NCBI RefSeq assembly: GCF_030035675.1
Contig: NC_084482.1
Span: 180,758,373-180,822,372, forward strand
Reading direction: 5' to 3'
DNA length: 64,000 bases
From: Rhineura floridana
Lineage: Eukaryota > Chordata > Lepidosauria > Squamata > Rhineuridae
This document shows, piece after piece, positions 33,651 through 44,919 of this stretch; position 1 is the first letter of the stretch; every line of letters begins with the position of its first letter. Below the pieces are notes generated by a model. That model searched no databases and was not told the origin of the DNA. It saw nothing but the letters and a program-made list of their open reading frames with translations. The translations under genes and the position numbers were made by a program.

Positions 33651-34080
33651 AACTCCACATCCTTGATTATGGGGGGAGCAGGAGGAACAGCTCACACACT
33701 TCTGTGTTGCCTCCCTGTTACCTGCCCTCTCACACTATACTTTCCCCTGCTAGAAATCAGTGCAATGAGAACCAGCTCCAGTTCCTAACCTCTCCACATC
33801 ACATGGTATAGCACCAACAGCATCAGCTGGATATAGTCATAGGATAAATATAACCAATACCAATGAAAAAGAAGTAATCCCCCTCTAACTCCCCCCCACA
33901 AGAAGTTAGGTAGTGGCCCACGTCCCTTGCTTAGCCCCCGCAAGTGGCTTTCCCCCAAAGAGGAAATTCCCCTTTCGTTTGAAACCCCAGGGGTGATGCC
34001 TCCTGCATGAGCTCAGTTTAAGTAACATCCACCTTCTCAACAGTTAAGGCTAAACCAGCCAGATGTCAATCAGTTCAAGG
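33651..34080. other. No gene recognised
   Basis: Sequence between two LINE pieces with several C runs (33880-33900). No identifiable content. Confidence 0.35.
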
Positions 34081-34400
34081 GTGTGATAGAAATTTGGTTC
34101 CATGAACTTTGGGACTTAGCTCTTATGGGAAAATTAACAAATGCTGTTAGAGAAAGGAGAACGCAAAAACATTTGGACACCGTTTGTCTGGCTTGGATTA
34201 AATTTATTTTGCTGCCAAGGAAGAGCATGGTATTGGGCACCTGCAAATCATATGTAATTGTGACATGATACTTGTATTTCACAGGCAATTTCTCTGTATG
34301 TTTTGTTTTGGTCTGATGAGGGCACTCGGGGGGGAGGGATGGGGTCTCTTTTTTGTATTTCCCCCCCTGAAACTCAATAAAAATATATATTTTTAAATCA
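34081..34400 (+). mobile_element. Possible L1-type LINE 3' end
   Basis: The frame 34083-34268 reads LWDLALMGKLTNAVRERRTQ then KHLDTVCLAWIKFILL, which has the feel of an L1 ORF2 C-terminus. A G-rich 3' UTR-like stretch (about 34328-34345) and CAATAAAAATATATATTTTT follow. The assignment is by style only. Confidence 0.4.
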
Positions 34401-35754
34401 GCTCAGGGGGGGAGGGGCTCTCCTCTAGCTTGTACTGATCTCCAATATGCCCTTCAACAAGTGGGCTCAAAGAAAGACTACAGAATAGGAGGCACACCTG
34501 CTCCATTCTCTGTGCCGGCTGTTGTGACAGACCCTGTTCCAGGAGTGTGGGTTTTCGGTTTGTGCATGTATGCCTGTATTTGTATTATGCAACCACAATG
34601 TGTAGGGCACTAGAATGTCCTGTCAATTCACATGAGGCGATGAGGAGGACCAACAGACATATTTAGCATCTACCATTGGCCAGGGCAGATGATATCTCCC
34701 CCCCCCAATGTCTCAGGAAAAACACCATGGTAAGGAGAAGACCAACCCTGGCTGCATACATCAGCTGGTGAAGGAGGAGCTTCAGGGAGCTTGCTCCTTT
34801 CCCCTCCACACACAGAGAGAACATTCGGGTCTAGTTAGTTGCCCTGGGACTGTAAAACTGACAGGAAGCATTCTCTGGCCCATCCATTGGCCAGGGGATT
34901 AAGTGCTGTCAGGTTTGTGTGGGTTTGGGGTTTGTGCAATTGTGTGTGTGTTGGCATGTGAATTATTACAATCTGTTATATGCCGCTTTGAGGATCATTC
35001 ATTTTAAAGGCAGGATATACATCTTATAAAGATGTAAATAAATAAATAATGCAGAATTAATGCATAACAAAAACCCAACCTAGTGTCCTTAGCAATGTGC
35101 AAGCAGAGCCGATGCAACAACTAAAAACTCAACTGCACAGATTTTACCACTCTGTTTTTTTTCTGATGCCCGTGCCATAGAAAATGCCAGTCTGTCAAAA
35201 TTTCTAACTACATGGTAGTTTTTTCCACCCGCCCAGCCCTTCTCCTTGCTAATGGGCAAGGCTATTGAAAAGTTCAGGTTGTTAAATTTTCCTATCACAC
35301 AGTGGCCATTTTTATTTAAGTGAGAATCAGGAGCCACAAGATGCAGATGACTTAGGCAAAGATTTAAAGAAATTTGACAAAACTGGTTTAGACAAAACGG
35401 ACAAAGATTTTCTGATGAAGGAAAAATGAAATTAGATAAAGTGGGTTTTACTGATATTCCGGCTGCTGTTCCACCAATAAAACAAAAACTTCTTTAAACA
35501 AGTTTCCTTTTTTGTGATTATATTCTTCTATTACCAACCTGTCTGTCAGGTATCAAAATGTGATAAGATTTTTTTTCCCCATCCAGGTTATCAAAAGGTT
35601 ACACTTACCAGAATGACACACATATCAAAATGTGCCAGGGAGCTGGTATTTTTACATCACTGTCTGCATGAGGTCTGCTGTTGGACAGGATGAGGCAGCC
35701 TACTTCAGTCAGCAATTTTTAAGGAACCATACTGTCAGTTAGCTAGTTTAATTG
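34401..35754. other. No gene recognised
   Basis: Contains an L2-like tail at about 34975-35048 (ATATGCCGCTTTGAGG ... GATGTAAATAAATAAATAA). The rest, including 35340-35480, gives no identifiable protein or repeat. Confidence 0.4.
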
Positions 35755-36300
35755 TTTGAACCACTTTTAGCCTGCTGTTTATTACAAATCAATCCCAGAG
35801 TGTGTTACAACATAGGTAACTCATAATACATAGGCAACAATAAAAGCAATTTAAAAATGCCACAAAGCCATTCTAAACAAATCAAAAGCAGTGAGGTAGG
35901 TTGGGCTTCTGTTCTATAACCAATTTAGCCAAATGCCTGAATGAATGTGATGTGTCTTTATAAGGTGCCTAAAACCCATCCCAGTCACCATTAATTGAAT
36001 ACATGAAAGGAAGGCATTCCATAACCTGGCTACTACTATTGAGAATGGCCTCTCACATGCTGTCACATACCATGCATTTGGCAAATGCGCACTTTTAAGA
36101 GGATGTCCACGGATAATCTTAAAGTCCAGGCTGGTATATAGGGGAATAGTCAATCAGTATATTTTCAGCAGCATGGGATGCAGTTTGGAAAACACAATGT
36201 TCCAGCACTAACCTTGAGCATTACTCGTCTAGTGCAGAATTCTAAGGCTACTGCCCAATATAAAATATGGTCTTGAAAAGTGATAAGCGTTTGTTCCTTG
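35755..36300 (-). mobile_element. Old L2-like LINE 3' part
   Basis: The minus frame 36153-35914 contains CERPFSIVVARLWNAFLSCI, comparable to the ERAFSVVAPTLWNSLP region of L2 elements. The adjoining 3' UTR runs down to 35755. Decayed. Confidence 0.55.
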
Positions 36301-36811
36301 TTTTTATGAGTATTGAAGCACTTGGTTAAAGGATAAAATCCATGCACTCTCCATTCTGAAGTCTTATGCAACACAGGCTGCAGCTGCAGTCAGTTCACTG
36401 GCTCTGATTTTAAAAGAAAGGGACTTATCAGCTAGTTGTAACTAACTTTTTTCATCAGCTCTTTTAGTCACACCTTACTTTAGTTGGATTAAAATCCAAG
36501 CAATTGCCAGTTTGACATTTTCTCCGTCTCTCTTTCAGGCTATTGTGGGACAGATGCCATAAGCATTTCCCCAACAGATGGGCTGCGTGAACCAGTGTTT
36601 ATGCAAGGAGCAAGATTTCTACATGGGCAACCCACATGGAGAAGCCACTGCCTCCTTTCAACTTGTAGCTGGTGCTACATTTCATGACTGGCTCCTGGCA
36701 TTTTGAATTCCTCCATGGTTGGGAATATAGGCTCTTTGTAAGGTAGGGGTCTCAAATGAGAGACTCTAGCAACAGGGCCCAAGGTACCTTATTCCCTGCA
36801 CTGCTGTCACA
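36301..36811 (+). other. No gene assigned; strong acceptor-like site at 36538
   Basis: A pyrimidine tract TTTTCTCCGTCTCTCTTTCAG ends at 36538. A 42-codon ATG frame follows (36578-36706, starting MGCVNQCLCKEQDFY). There is no donor in phase that I can support and no recognised product. Confidence 0.2.
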
Positions 36812-37146
36812 GCTGCAGGAATTGCTGGCTTGATCTGTGCTGCACTGCAGCTACACCTGACCTCCAGATTGGATTACTGTAAGGCAATCTATGTGGACCT
36901 ACCCTTGAGGTTGGTCCAGAAGCTGCAGCTGGTGCAAAATGCAGCAGCGAGACTGCTCACTGGAGCAGGTTATTGCCAACATGTCACTCTGCTACTGAAA
37001 GAATTGCACGGGCTACCTATTAGCTACCGGGCTAAGTTCAAGGTTCTAGTTTTGATGTATAAAGCCCTATATAGCTTAGGACCAGGATACCTGAAAGACC
37101 ATCTTATCCCTTATATACCCAGTTGATCACTGCGCTCTGCAGGTGG
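36812..37146 (+). mobile_element. L2 LINE, left part (split by RTE-like LINE)
   Basis: The frame 36830-37126 reads SRLDYCKAIYVDLPLRLVQK, LQLVQNAAARLLTG, LLKELHGLPISYRAKFKVLV and MYKALYSLGPGYLKDHL. It stops at GGAGGCCTCCTGCA and the same L2 resumes at about 41395 after a 4.2-kb insertion. Confidence 0.9.
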
Positions 37147-37256
37147 AGGCCTCCTGCATTCATTCATTCATTTGCAATCACTCGTGTCCGAGTAAGATTG
37201 TCTTCCAGGGTAAGATCTTTAACAGTGGGTCTGTAAGTGACTGTGGAGGCCAATTA

Positions 37257-37490
37257 TTATTATTATTTATTTATTTAATTTGTATCCCCCCCTTCCTCCC
37301 AGCAGGAGCCCAGGGCGGCAAACAAGGCACTAAAAACACTTTAAAACATCATAAAAACAAATCTTAAAATACATTAAGACAAAACAGCGTTAAAAACATT
37401 TTAAAAACTTTTTTAAAAGGGTTAAAAACATTATTAAAAATAATGTTAAAAGTTAAGGGTTAAAAACATTATTAAAAAACAAAATTCTGG
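37257..37490 (-). mobile_element. L2-type LINE 3' end inside the RTE-like LINE
   Basis: ATTATTATTATTTATTTATT then TATCCCCCCCTTCCTCCCAG and CAGGAGCCCAGGGCGGC, then A-rich 3' UTR with repeated GTTAAAAACATT words. This is the reverse complement of the L2 end at 41780-41836. Confidence 0.88.
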
Positions 37491-40400
37491 ATCCACACAG
37501 CCTCCCACAGTGAAGACATAGGTTTCCAGATAGAAGATGGTCACAGTGAGGATTTGCTTGACGTGCCTTCCGCTTAGCCCATGTGTCCCTTTGGCCCTGT
37601 ACTCATGCTTCTGCGAAGTCCATAGCACCTTTGATAATGGCCGACCTCCAATTGGGATGCTCATGGGCCAAGGCTTCCCAGTTCTCAATGTTACATTTTT
37701 TAGATTAGCTTTGAGAAAATCTTTAAACCTCTTTTGCTGTCCACTGATATTCTGTTTTCCATCCTTAAATTGGGAGTAAAGTAGCTGCTTTAGAAGATGG
37801 TGATCAGGCATTCAAACAACATGGCCAGTCCAGCGAAGTTGATGTTGGAGGATCATTGTTTCAACACTGGTGGTCTTTGCTTCTTCCAATACGCTAACAT
37901 TAGTCCGCCTATCTTCCCAGGTAATTTGCAGAATTTTCCAGAGATAGCGTTGGTGGAATCTTTCAAGAAGTTGGGAGTGGCGTTTATAGACGATCCATGT
38001 TTCACAGGCATACAGTAAGGTCGGTAGTACAATGGCTTTGTAAATAAGCATTTTGGTGTCCCTGCGAATATCCTGATCCTCAAACACTCTATGCTTCATT
38101 CGGGAGAATGAGGCACTTGCAGAGCTCAGACGATGCTGAATTTCACCATCGATGTCAGCTTTTACAGAGAGATGGCTGCCAAGATAAGAAAAGTGATCGA
38201 CATTCTCCAGCATTAAGCTGGATTGATGGTGCTACAGAGGGATTGGTTCGCACCTGCTGATTAAGCACTTTTGTTTTTTTGATGTTAAGCGATAGGCCAA
38301 GCCTTTGATATGCCTCTGCAAAGACATTTAGGATAGTTTGAAGATCTTCCTCTGAATGTGTGGAGACTACATTATCATCGGCATATTGAAGTTCTACGAC
38401 GGAGGTTGTAATAACCTTAGTTTTTGCTTTTAGCCCACTGAGATTAAAAAACTTTCCATCTGTTCAATATGTGATTTCCATGCCAGTGGGAAGTTTCCCC
38501 TCAACAAGGTGTAGAATCATGGCAATGAAAATAGCAAATAAGGTTGGAGCAATGACACATCCCTGTTTGACACCTGATCCCACTTTGAATAGATCACTTT
38601 GAGAGCCATTGTTATCCAAAATTGTCACCATCATGTCATGGAGGAGTCACAAAATATTCACAAATTTATCAGGGCATCCAATTTTCAGAAGGATGGTCAG
38701 AGAGCAGTTCGATTTACAGTATCAAAGACCTTAGTCAGATCAATAAGCGCCATATACAGAGGTCGGTTTTGCTCTCTGCATTTTTCTTGAAGCTGTCGTG
38801 CGGTGAACATGATGTCCATTGTCCCCCTGGAAGGGTGGAAACTTTTTTGGGATTCAGGGAGGATGTCTTCTGAGATAGGTAGGAGGCAATTTGTGAGGAT
38901 CCTTGCAAGGATTTTACCTGCAGTAGCTAGAAGAGAGATGCCTCGGTAGTTCCCACAATCTGTTCTATCACCTTTCTTGAAAAGAGTGATAATTATGGTG
39001 TCCCTAAAGTCTTCCGGGATCTCCTCCCTCATCCAGATTTTTTCAATGAGCTTATAAAGTTGTGTAAGTTCAGGCCCACCTTCTTTAAAGACTTCAGCAG
39101 GAATCCCATCAGGACCACTAGCTTTGTTATTCTTTATTTGATTAATGGCTTTACTGACTTCCTCCAAATTAGGGGATACTGCAAGCTCATCTCTAATTTG
39201 TTGTTGTGGGATTTGCAAGAAGTCCTCAGCAACCACATAAGAATTACGATTAAGGAGGTCGTGGTAATGCTTTTTCCAACGCAGTGCAATAGACTCTTTG
39301 TCCGTTAGAAGTTTGGTACCATCTATTGAGCGTAAGGGATTTGTACCATAATTTGTTGGTCTGTAGATGGCCTTTGTGGCATTAAAAAAGCCCCGTGCAG
39401 CATGAGCATCTGCAAAATGCTGGATTACTTGAGCTTTCTTTATCCACCAGGCGTTCTTAAGTTCTCTAGTTCTTCTTTGGACCTCAGCCTTTGCACTGGC
39501 ATAGATTTTTTTTCTTAGCAGCACAGTTAATGTCTTTTTGTCATATCTGGAAGGCTTTCTTTTCTTGACAATGATATGTTCTATCTCACTATCATTCTCA
39601 TCAAACCAGTCCTGATGTTTTTTAGTTTGGTATCCAATAGTTTGTTCACATGCTGCAACAATGGAAGTCTTTCCTCGACTTTTTCAGGGAGTTCCGTAGG
39701 TAGATTTTTCTTGAGAGTTGTTTGAAAGTAGGCTCGCTTAATAGGATCTTGAAGGGCGTGGATGTTCATTTTATGCCTTGGTTTTCTTCCTTGCAGCCTA
39801 TGTTGAGAAACAATATTAATGGCCATAGTGGATTGAATTAATCGGTGATCTGTCCAGCAGTCATTGGCACTTGTCATGGCCCTAGTGAGGAGTACATCAC
39901 GACGATCTCTGGCACGGACAATTACGTAATCCAGGAGATGCCAGTGCTTCGACTGAGGGTGATGGATGTTTTAAATTTATCTTTCTGGTGAAAGAGTGTG
40001 TTTGTAATAACAAGATTATGCTCTGCACATTTAGTCAGAAGTAAAATGTCATTCAGGTTGCTATTGCCAACTCCTTCTTTCCCAATGGTTTCTGGCCATA
40101 AATCAAAATCACGCCCAACTCTTGCATTGAAATCGCCCAGGAGGATAACTTTATCCTCCTTAGGTATCTCTGATAAGATGGTGTCCAGCTGGGTATAAAA
40201 ACTTTCCTTGATGTCTTCATCAGCATCTAATGTTGTCACATAAGCACTTAGAATAGTTGCCTGCTGGTTTCTGGCAAGTTTTAATTGGAGAGTTGAGAGT
40301 CGTTCATTAATGCCAGTAGGAACTTCTGACAAGAGCTTCACAAGATCATTTTTAATAGCAAAGCCTACTCCATGTCTTAGTCGTTCTTTTTCAGGCAGTC

Positions 40401-40626
40401 CTTTCCAGAAGAAGGTGTAACCTCCTTTTTCTTCCTTCAATTGTCCCTCTCTTGCTCTTCGAGTTTCTTGGAGTGCTGCTATGTCAATATTAAAATGTCT
40501 CAACTCCCTCACGATGATGGCAGTCCTGCATTCAGAACGTTCACTATCTGTATTGTCCAGCAATGTCCGTATATTCCAAGTTCCAAAGTTCATTCGTCTT
40601 TTGCAACCACTAAGTGGTGACCCCAC
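37491..40626 (-). pseudogene. RTE-like LINE ORF: endonuclease and reverse transcriptase, broken
   Basis: The minus-strand ATG at 40626 begins MGSPLSGCKRRMNFGTWNIR. The endonuclease shows NIDIAALQETRRAREG, a GVGFAIKNDLV motif and LLGDFNARVG (GDFN complement at 40126-40137), followed by DCWTDHRLIQS near 39860. The reverse transcriptase occupies 39524-38697 with NNKASGPDGIPAEVFK, NYRGISLLATAGKILARIL and motif A ALIDLTKVFDTVNR. The catalytic YADD lies at 38374-38385 (complement), and the C-terminal region LPTLLYACETWIVYKRH is at about 38010. At least four frame breaks separate these blocks (near 39920, 39550, 38690 and 37811), so the copy is dead although nearly complete in length. Confidence 0.87.
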
Positions 40627-41180
40627 TGGACACTGTGATCCAGTCAGGGAGAGGGATGAGGCAGACTATGTTTAGGGCACCTTTGCTAGCCCCCTCCCCA
40701 TACGGGATGAGCAGAGTGGATCCTGAATAGGACTGCTCAGTTGTGGATATAGCTGCCAACTACTCAACTGCCTCTGTCCTTGAGCCAGGATGACTGAGTC
40801 TGTATCCACTGCCCATGTGCCTGTCCATGACTAGGGGCTTCCGGATTTCACAGTCCTGCCCCTGTCGCCATTTGCCAATCACCATGTGGCTTTTGTTTTG
40901 TTTTGGTTGGAAGACGCCTGTGTGTGAATTTGTTTTATGTGGGGAGATTGGTGCATGACGATCAACACACAATCTTGACAGAAAAAGGCTTTGATCCAGT
41001 GGCATGGATACCACGATGATTGGAAGACTTTCATCTGCTGCAGCCTTCATCCGCCTTCACAGCCATTGTAACATACACATTGTTATCCTCTGCCTGTTCT
41101 GCCATTGAGGGCATTCTTGGATCGTTCTTTGTCTGGTTCCTCTGCCTTGACCTTACCGCCATGGGTGACCCTGCTGGGAG

Positions 41181-41296
41181 CAGAGCTTGGAAAAGTTACT
41201 TTTTTGAACTACAGTGCCCATCACCCCAATCCAGTGGCCATGCTGGCTGGGGCTGATGGGAGTTGTAGTTCAAAAAAGTAACTTTTCCAAGCTCTG
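41181..41296. mobile_element. hAT-like palindromic MITE with perfect 8-bp duplication
   Basis: 116 bp, with GCTGGGAG at 41173-41180 and 41297-41304. It sits in the 5' UTR of the RTE-like LINE. Confidence 0.93.
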
Positions 41297-41394
41297 GCTG
41301 GGAGTACATGATTCCTGACAGCATCATTCATAGGGTTCATTGGAACACACAAGCCCACTCACCACTACAAGGTGATGATCCAGCGAGGGGATCT

Positions 41395-41836
41395 CCTGAT
41401 ATTATCAGGATAAGATTACCATCTTATCAGGAGGTCCGTTCTGCACAACATAGGAAATGGACCTTTACTGTAGTGGCACCTACCCTTTGGAATTCCCTCC
41501 CCTTAAATATTAGGCAGGCACCATCTCTTTTTGGTGCCTACAGAAGACCTTCCTCTTTCAACAAGCCTTTTAAGAAGAGACCTTATCCTACTCTGCATCT
41601 GTGTTGGAATTGCTTTTTAATATATTATTAAACCTTATTTTTTAATGTTTTTACGCTTTTTAAAAACTGTTTTTACAGATGTTTTGTTCTAATATGTTTT
41701 TAATGGTTGCTGTGTTTTAATATATTTTGAAGTCTGTTTTTTATAATGTTTTAAAGTGTTTTTAGTGCTTTTTTTGCCACCCTGGGCTCCTACTGGGAGA
41801 AAGGGTGGGATATAAATAAATAAATACACCTACACC
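41395..41836 (+). mobile_element. L2 LINE, right part (continuation of 36812-37146)
   Basis: Starts in the region matching ATCTTATCAGGAGGTCCGTT, reads TVVAPTLWNSLPLNIRQAPS and ends with a 3' UTR CACCCTGGGCTCCTACTGGG then GGGATATAAATAAATAAATA. Order and strand fit the piece at 36812, so one L2 is split. Confidence 0.88.
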
Positions 41837-42023
41837 ACTGCAGCTAGGCAGAGGATGCCACTGTAACTACTAACCCAATAGGAAACCCTCTCTCTCTCCC
41901 CCCCACCCTCTTTTTTCCCTTCCCTTCCCTTTCTTTCTTTCTGGCCTAACTTCTCAGTATGAGCTGCTGATATACTGCCCATCCCTGCTCATCTGTAAAC
42001 CAACTGCCCTGACATCTTGCAAC

Positions 42024-42335
42024 CATAGGAGGCTGCCTTTTACCAAGTCAAACCATTTGTCCATCTAGAGGAAGGCCAAACGAGAGATGGATTGAGTCCA
42101 TAAAGGAAGCCACAGACCTGGATTTACAAGATCTAAACAGGGTGGTTCATGACAGATGCTCTTGGAGGTCACTGATTCATAGGGTTGCCATAAGTCGTAA
42201 TCGACTTGAAGGCACATAACAACAACAATAATACTGACTGGCAGCAGCTCTCCAGGGCTTCTATCCCAGCCCTACCTGTAGATGCCAGGGATTGAACCTT
42301 GGACTATATGCATGGAGAGCAGATGCTCTACTTCT
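42024..42335 (-). mobile_element. tRNA-derived SINE (CAGCAGCTC family) with BovB inserted
   Basis: ATAGGAGGCTGCCTTTTACC and TTGTCCATCTAG on the left, CTGACTGGCAGCAGCTCTCC and GGATTGAACCTTGGAC (B-box complement) on the right. A BovB end lies between them and replaces a short part of the SINE (compare 58147-58340). Confidence 0.85.
42069..42231 (+). mobile_element. BovB 3' end inside a SINE
   Basis: From AGGAAGGCCAAACGAGAGAT to GGCACATAACAACAACAATA, almost identical to 5689-5846 and in the same orientation. Confidence 0.93.
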
Positions 42336-42639
42336 GATGTAACACAATGAGGATTCAAAGCAAACTAAACTATTGTACAGATGCATCCTAAAATGATTTG
42401 GAAAGGATCTGGAAGGTGGTGGCTGTAGGCTGTTTGGACAGTCCTAAAGCCTTGACCATTAGTGAATGTGTGTCTTTTTTAAAATAATGATCCACGCAAC
42501 CCTTCCAAAATAAGTTAGTCATGCCTAAAGTCTGCACTGGAGCAGCATAGCCTGGTTTCACCTTGCTGCAGTTCCATACCCGCCACTTCATAGGTAAATT
42601 GAATAAACGTTTCTTCCCCATCCATATTACACTTATTGT
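42336..42639. other. No gene recognised
   Basis: Short interval between a SINE and an A/T-rich repeat. The minus ORF 42699-42388 extends into the repeat and has no domain. Confidence 0.35.
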
Positions 42640-42905
42640 TTTCTGGAAAAAGAACAAAGAAGGAGTGCACACAAAATGTGTCTGTATTTTTGTGCACATT
42701 TATCCCACTATATGCATTTTTGTATGTAATTTTGCCTAATATAGGTTTTTAAATATATATTTTCACTTACGCTTGTGCACATTTTTTGTTGGAGAGCTTA
42801 ATCACAAAATTTGGAAGAGTGTGAATTCCATAGGATATGTGTCTTTCAGTTAATTTATTGGATTGGGAAGTGCAAATTACCAAACAATTTTATCTCCCAT
42901 CTCTA
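42640..42905 (+). repeat. A/T-rich dispersed repeat, copy 3 (diverged)
   Basis: TTTTGTGCACATTTATCCCA, TATGCATTTTTGTATGTAAT and the ending ATCTCCCATCTCTA follow the family order with many changes. Confidence 0.5.
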
Positions 42906-43952
42906 TCTAGGACTGACTCTTGGGGGACCTGCTCACAAGCAGATTCATTAATGTATGAATCAGGCCTCAATCTTGTTGAAACCCATTGGCTATGTTAGCT
43001 GTTATTAGCTTAGGTTCCCCTGATGTTATGGATTCCATCAGGATAAAAATGGCAAACCCTCCTTGGGCTGGACCGGTGTGTCAAAGTATTTTGAGGGAGT
43101 CAATACAAACAAAAATTTGGGTTGCTCACCCAGTAATTAATCCAATACTACAGAGTGGGGAGGATCTGGATGTGAGACCCACAAAAATGAAATGTTCCAC
43201 TCTTTGTGTGTGTGAGTAGCGTAATGTTTGCACTAATATTATATCCAGAGCTCTCTGTAAGCTGTCTGTAAGTAAAAACAGATCCTTCATGATAGGGAAG
43301 TTATTTGCTGAGTTGGTATTTAGGATTATGGCTCCGTTCTTTCAGATGTTGCATATCTATTCACTTAGGCTAAGATTTTCCTCAGGGCCTCCCATCTGCA
43401 AAGATTCACAATGCTGAACCGTATGAAGCTTGTCTGTATATCATCCAAACTGCCAATAAAGTCATTCAAATAGTCAAACACTGAACCACCCAGGAACTGG
43501 TGGCAACAGCAGGGGCTGATCTATAGTACCATTCCTCAGTTGATGGCTCTTTTAAGTGTAAGCATTAAAGTATGTTGATCGGGCCTGGAAATAAAAACAA
43601 CAACAAACGCATTTATTGTTTGACCTTTTAGCGTTGAATTAAGAGCCGGTTTTAAAGAGTACAGAAGAAAAAGCAAAGTGATTCAGATGGCCATCATTAC
43701 CCTCACGGGATGTATCTTTCTGCCTTAACCACAATGGAACAAATGGGTCTGTCAATGCAGTCTTGTCACACAATAGAATATTATATCACAGGATTTAATA
43801 CTGCATACTGTTCCTTAAAGTAATTGCTCCACTATCACATCTGTCTAGAAAACATAAAAGGGTAAAAAGCAATTAAGGCTGCAATACTCAACACACTTAG
43901 TTGGGGGGAAAAAACCCGGTGAACACGGTTGGGCTTCTTTATGAGTAAATAT
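42906..43952. other. No gene recognised
   Basis: About 1 kb with no repeat terminus or coding signature. The ORF 42986-43219 is unremarkable. Confidence 0.4.
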
Positions 43953-44735
43953 ATTCACTAACAGGCAAAAAAACCTTGTGGATTAAGAAAGTACCTATAG
44001 CCAACAGACATTTCTATCAAACTTCAAAAAGCAGGGAAATTGGGCAGCTGTAGTGAATGCACCAGGGGAGCAGGAGACCTGACCTCCTTCCTCTCTGAGA
44101 TATTGTACTGCCCTACAAATTTGTAAAAATGCAAACACAATTTGGGTTGGTCTTTCATAGTCCAATTCACTCCCATGTAGCTTGGAAGAATTTGGTAACA
44201 TGTGCCTCTGAGCATATGGTGAGTGGTGGCAACACCTGCCATCTCCAAACATCTTTCCTGTGTTACTACTGTTTCTACAGAGAATCTAATTCTAATTATA
44301 TTTCTCTCATTATTCAGCCTAGAAATCTGTGTCAAATTTACTTTTATTAATTTCAAACCTTTTTTATTGGTCAGTGTCATATGATGGTGAAGACAGCCTC
44401 TTGTGTTTCAAACTGGAGGTTATGTTCTATTTCTATTTTGGGTGCATTAATAGTTGAAACTGAAACTGCAGTTTGATGTAAAATCAGACTGATTACAACA
44501 TGTTGCTACTTAAGCAATGACTCTAGCTGTTGGAAAAAACAAACTTGCCCAAGATGCATGTTTTCAGCCTGCTATGTTTCAACCACTCCACTTAAGGAAA
44601 GGTGGGCATGGTCAATGAAAAACGTAGAGCACACCTAGAATTGGGTGGGTGGGCATTGGGCAGAGGGGAAGCCCTTTTTCTTTCCGAAAGGAAAACATTG
44701 TGAACAGTATCATTGTTTTTCAGGGTTTCCGCCAC
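43953..44735. repeat. Sister repeat copy B, left part
   Basis: Starts ATTCACTAACAGGCAAAAAA. 43956-44240 matches copy A at 4150-4287 and 5851-5996 in reverse with no BovB between (TTTGTA to GGGCAG junction). 44455-44650 matches 3475-3750 on the same strand without the BovB end (CCACTTAAGGAAAGGTGGG). 44650-44735 matches 2640-2719 in reverse. Confidence 0.7.
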
Positions 44736-44743
44736 CTTTTTAT

Positions 44744-44859
44744 CAGAGCTTGGAAAAGTTACTTTTTTGAACTACAACTCCCATCACCCCAATCCAGTGG
44801 CCATGCTGGCTGGGGCTGATGGGAGCTGTACTTTAAAAAAGTAACTTTTCCAAGCTCTG
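44744..44859. mobile_element. hAT-like palindromic MITE with perfect 8-bp duplication
   Basis: 116 bp, with CTTTTTAT at 44736-44743 and 44860-44867. Copy A has the empty site near 2624-2636. Confidence 0.95.
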
Positions 44860-44919
44860 CTTTTTATCCTACAGCAGGCACATGTAACCTCCCACCAAAT
44901 TTAAACCAAAGCTGTCACT

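Larger units (their letters stand above)
37147..41390 (-). mobile_element. Near full-length APE-type LINE, RTE/RTEX-like
   Basis: Minus-strand LINE with an apurinic-type endonuclease followed by reverse transcriptase, inserted into an L2. Its 3' end reads ACTCGGACACGAGTGATTGC followed by an (AATG)n tail (complement 37147-37190). Its 5' UTR reaches about 41390. It contains two later insertions: an L2 3' end at 37257-37490 and a hAT MITE at 41181-41296. Without them it is about 3.9 kb. Possible target-site remnants are TCCTGCA and TCCTGAT at the two L2 junctions. The clade name is an inference from motif style; an I-group assignment is not excluded. Confidence 0.88.
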
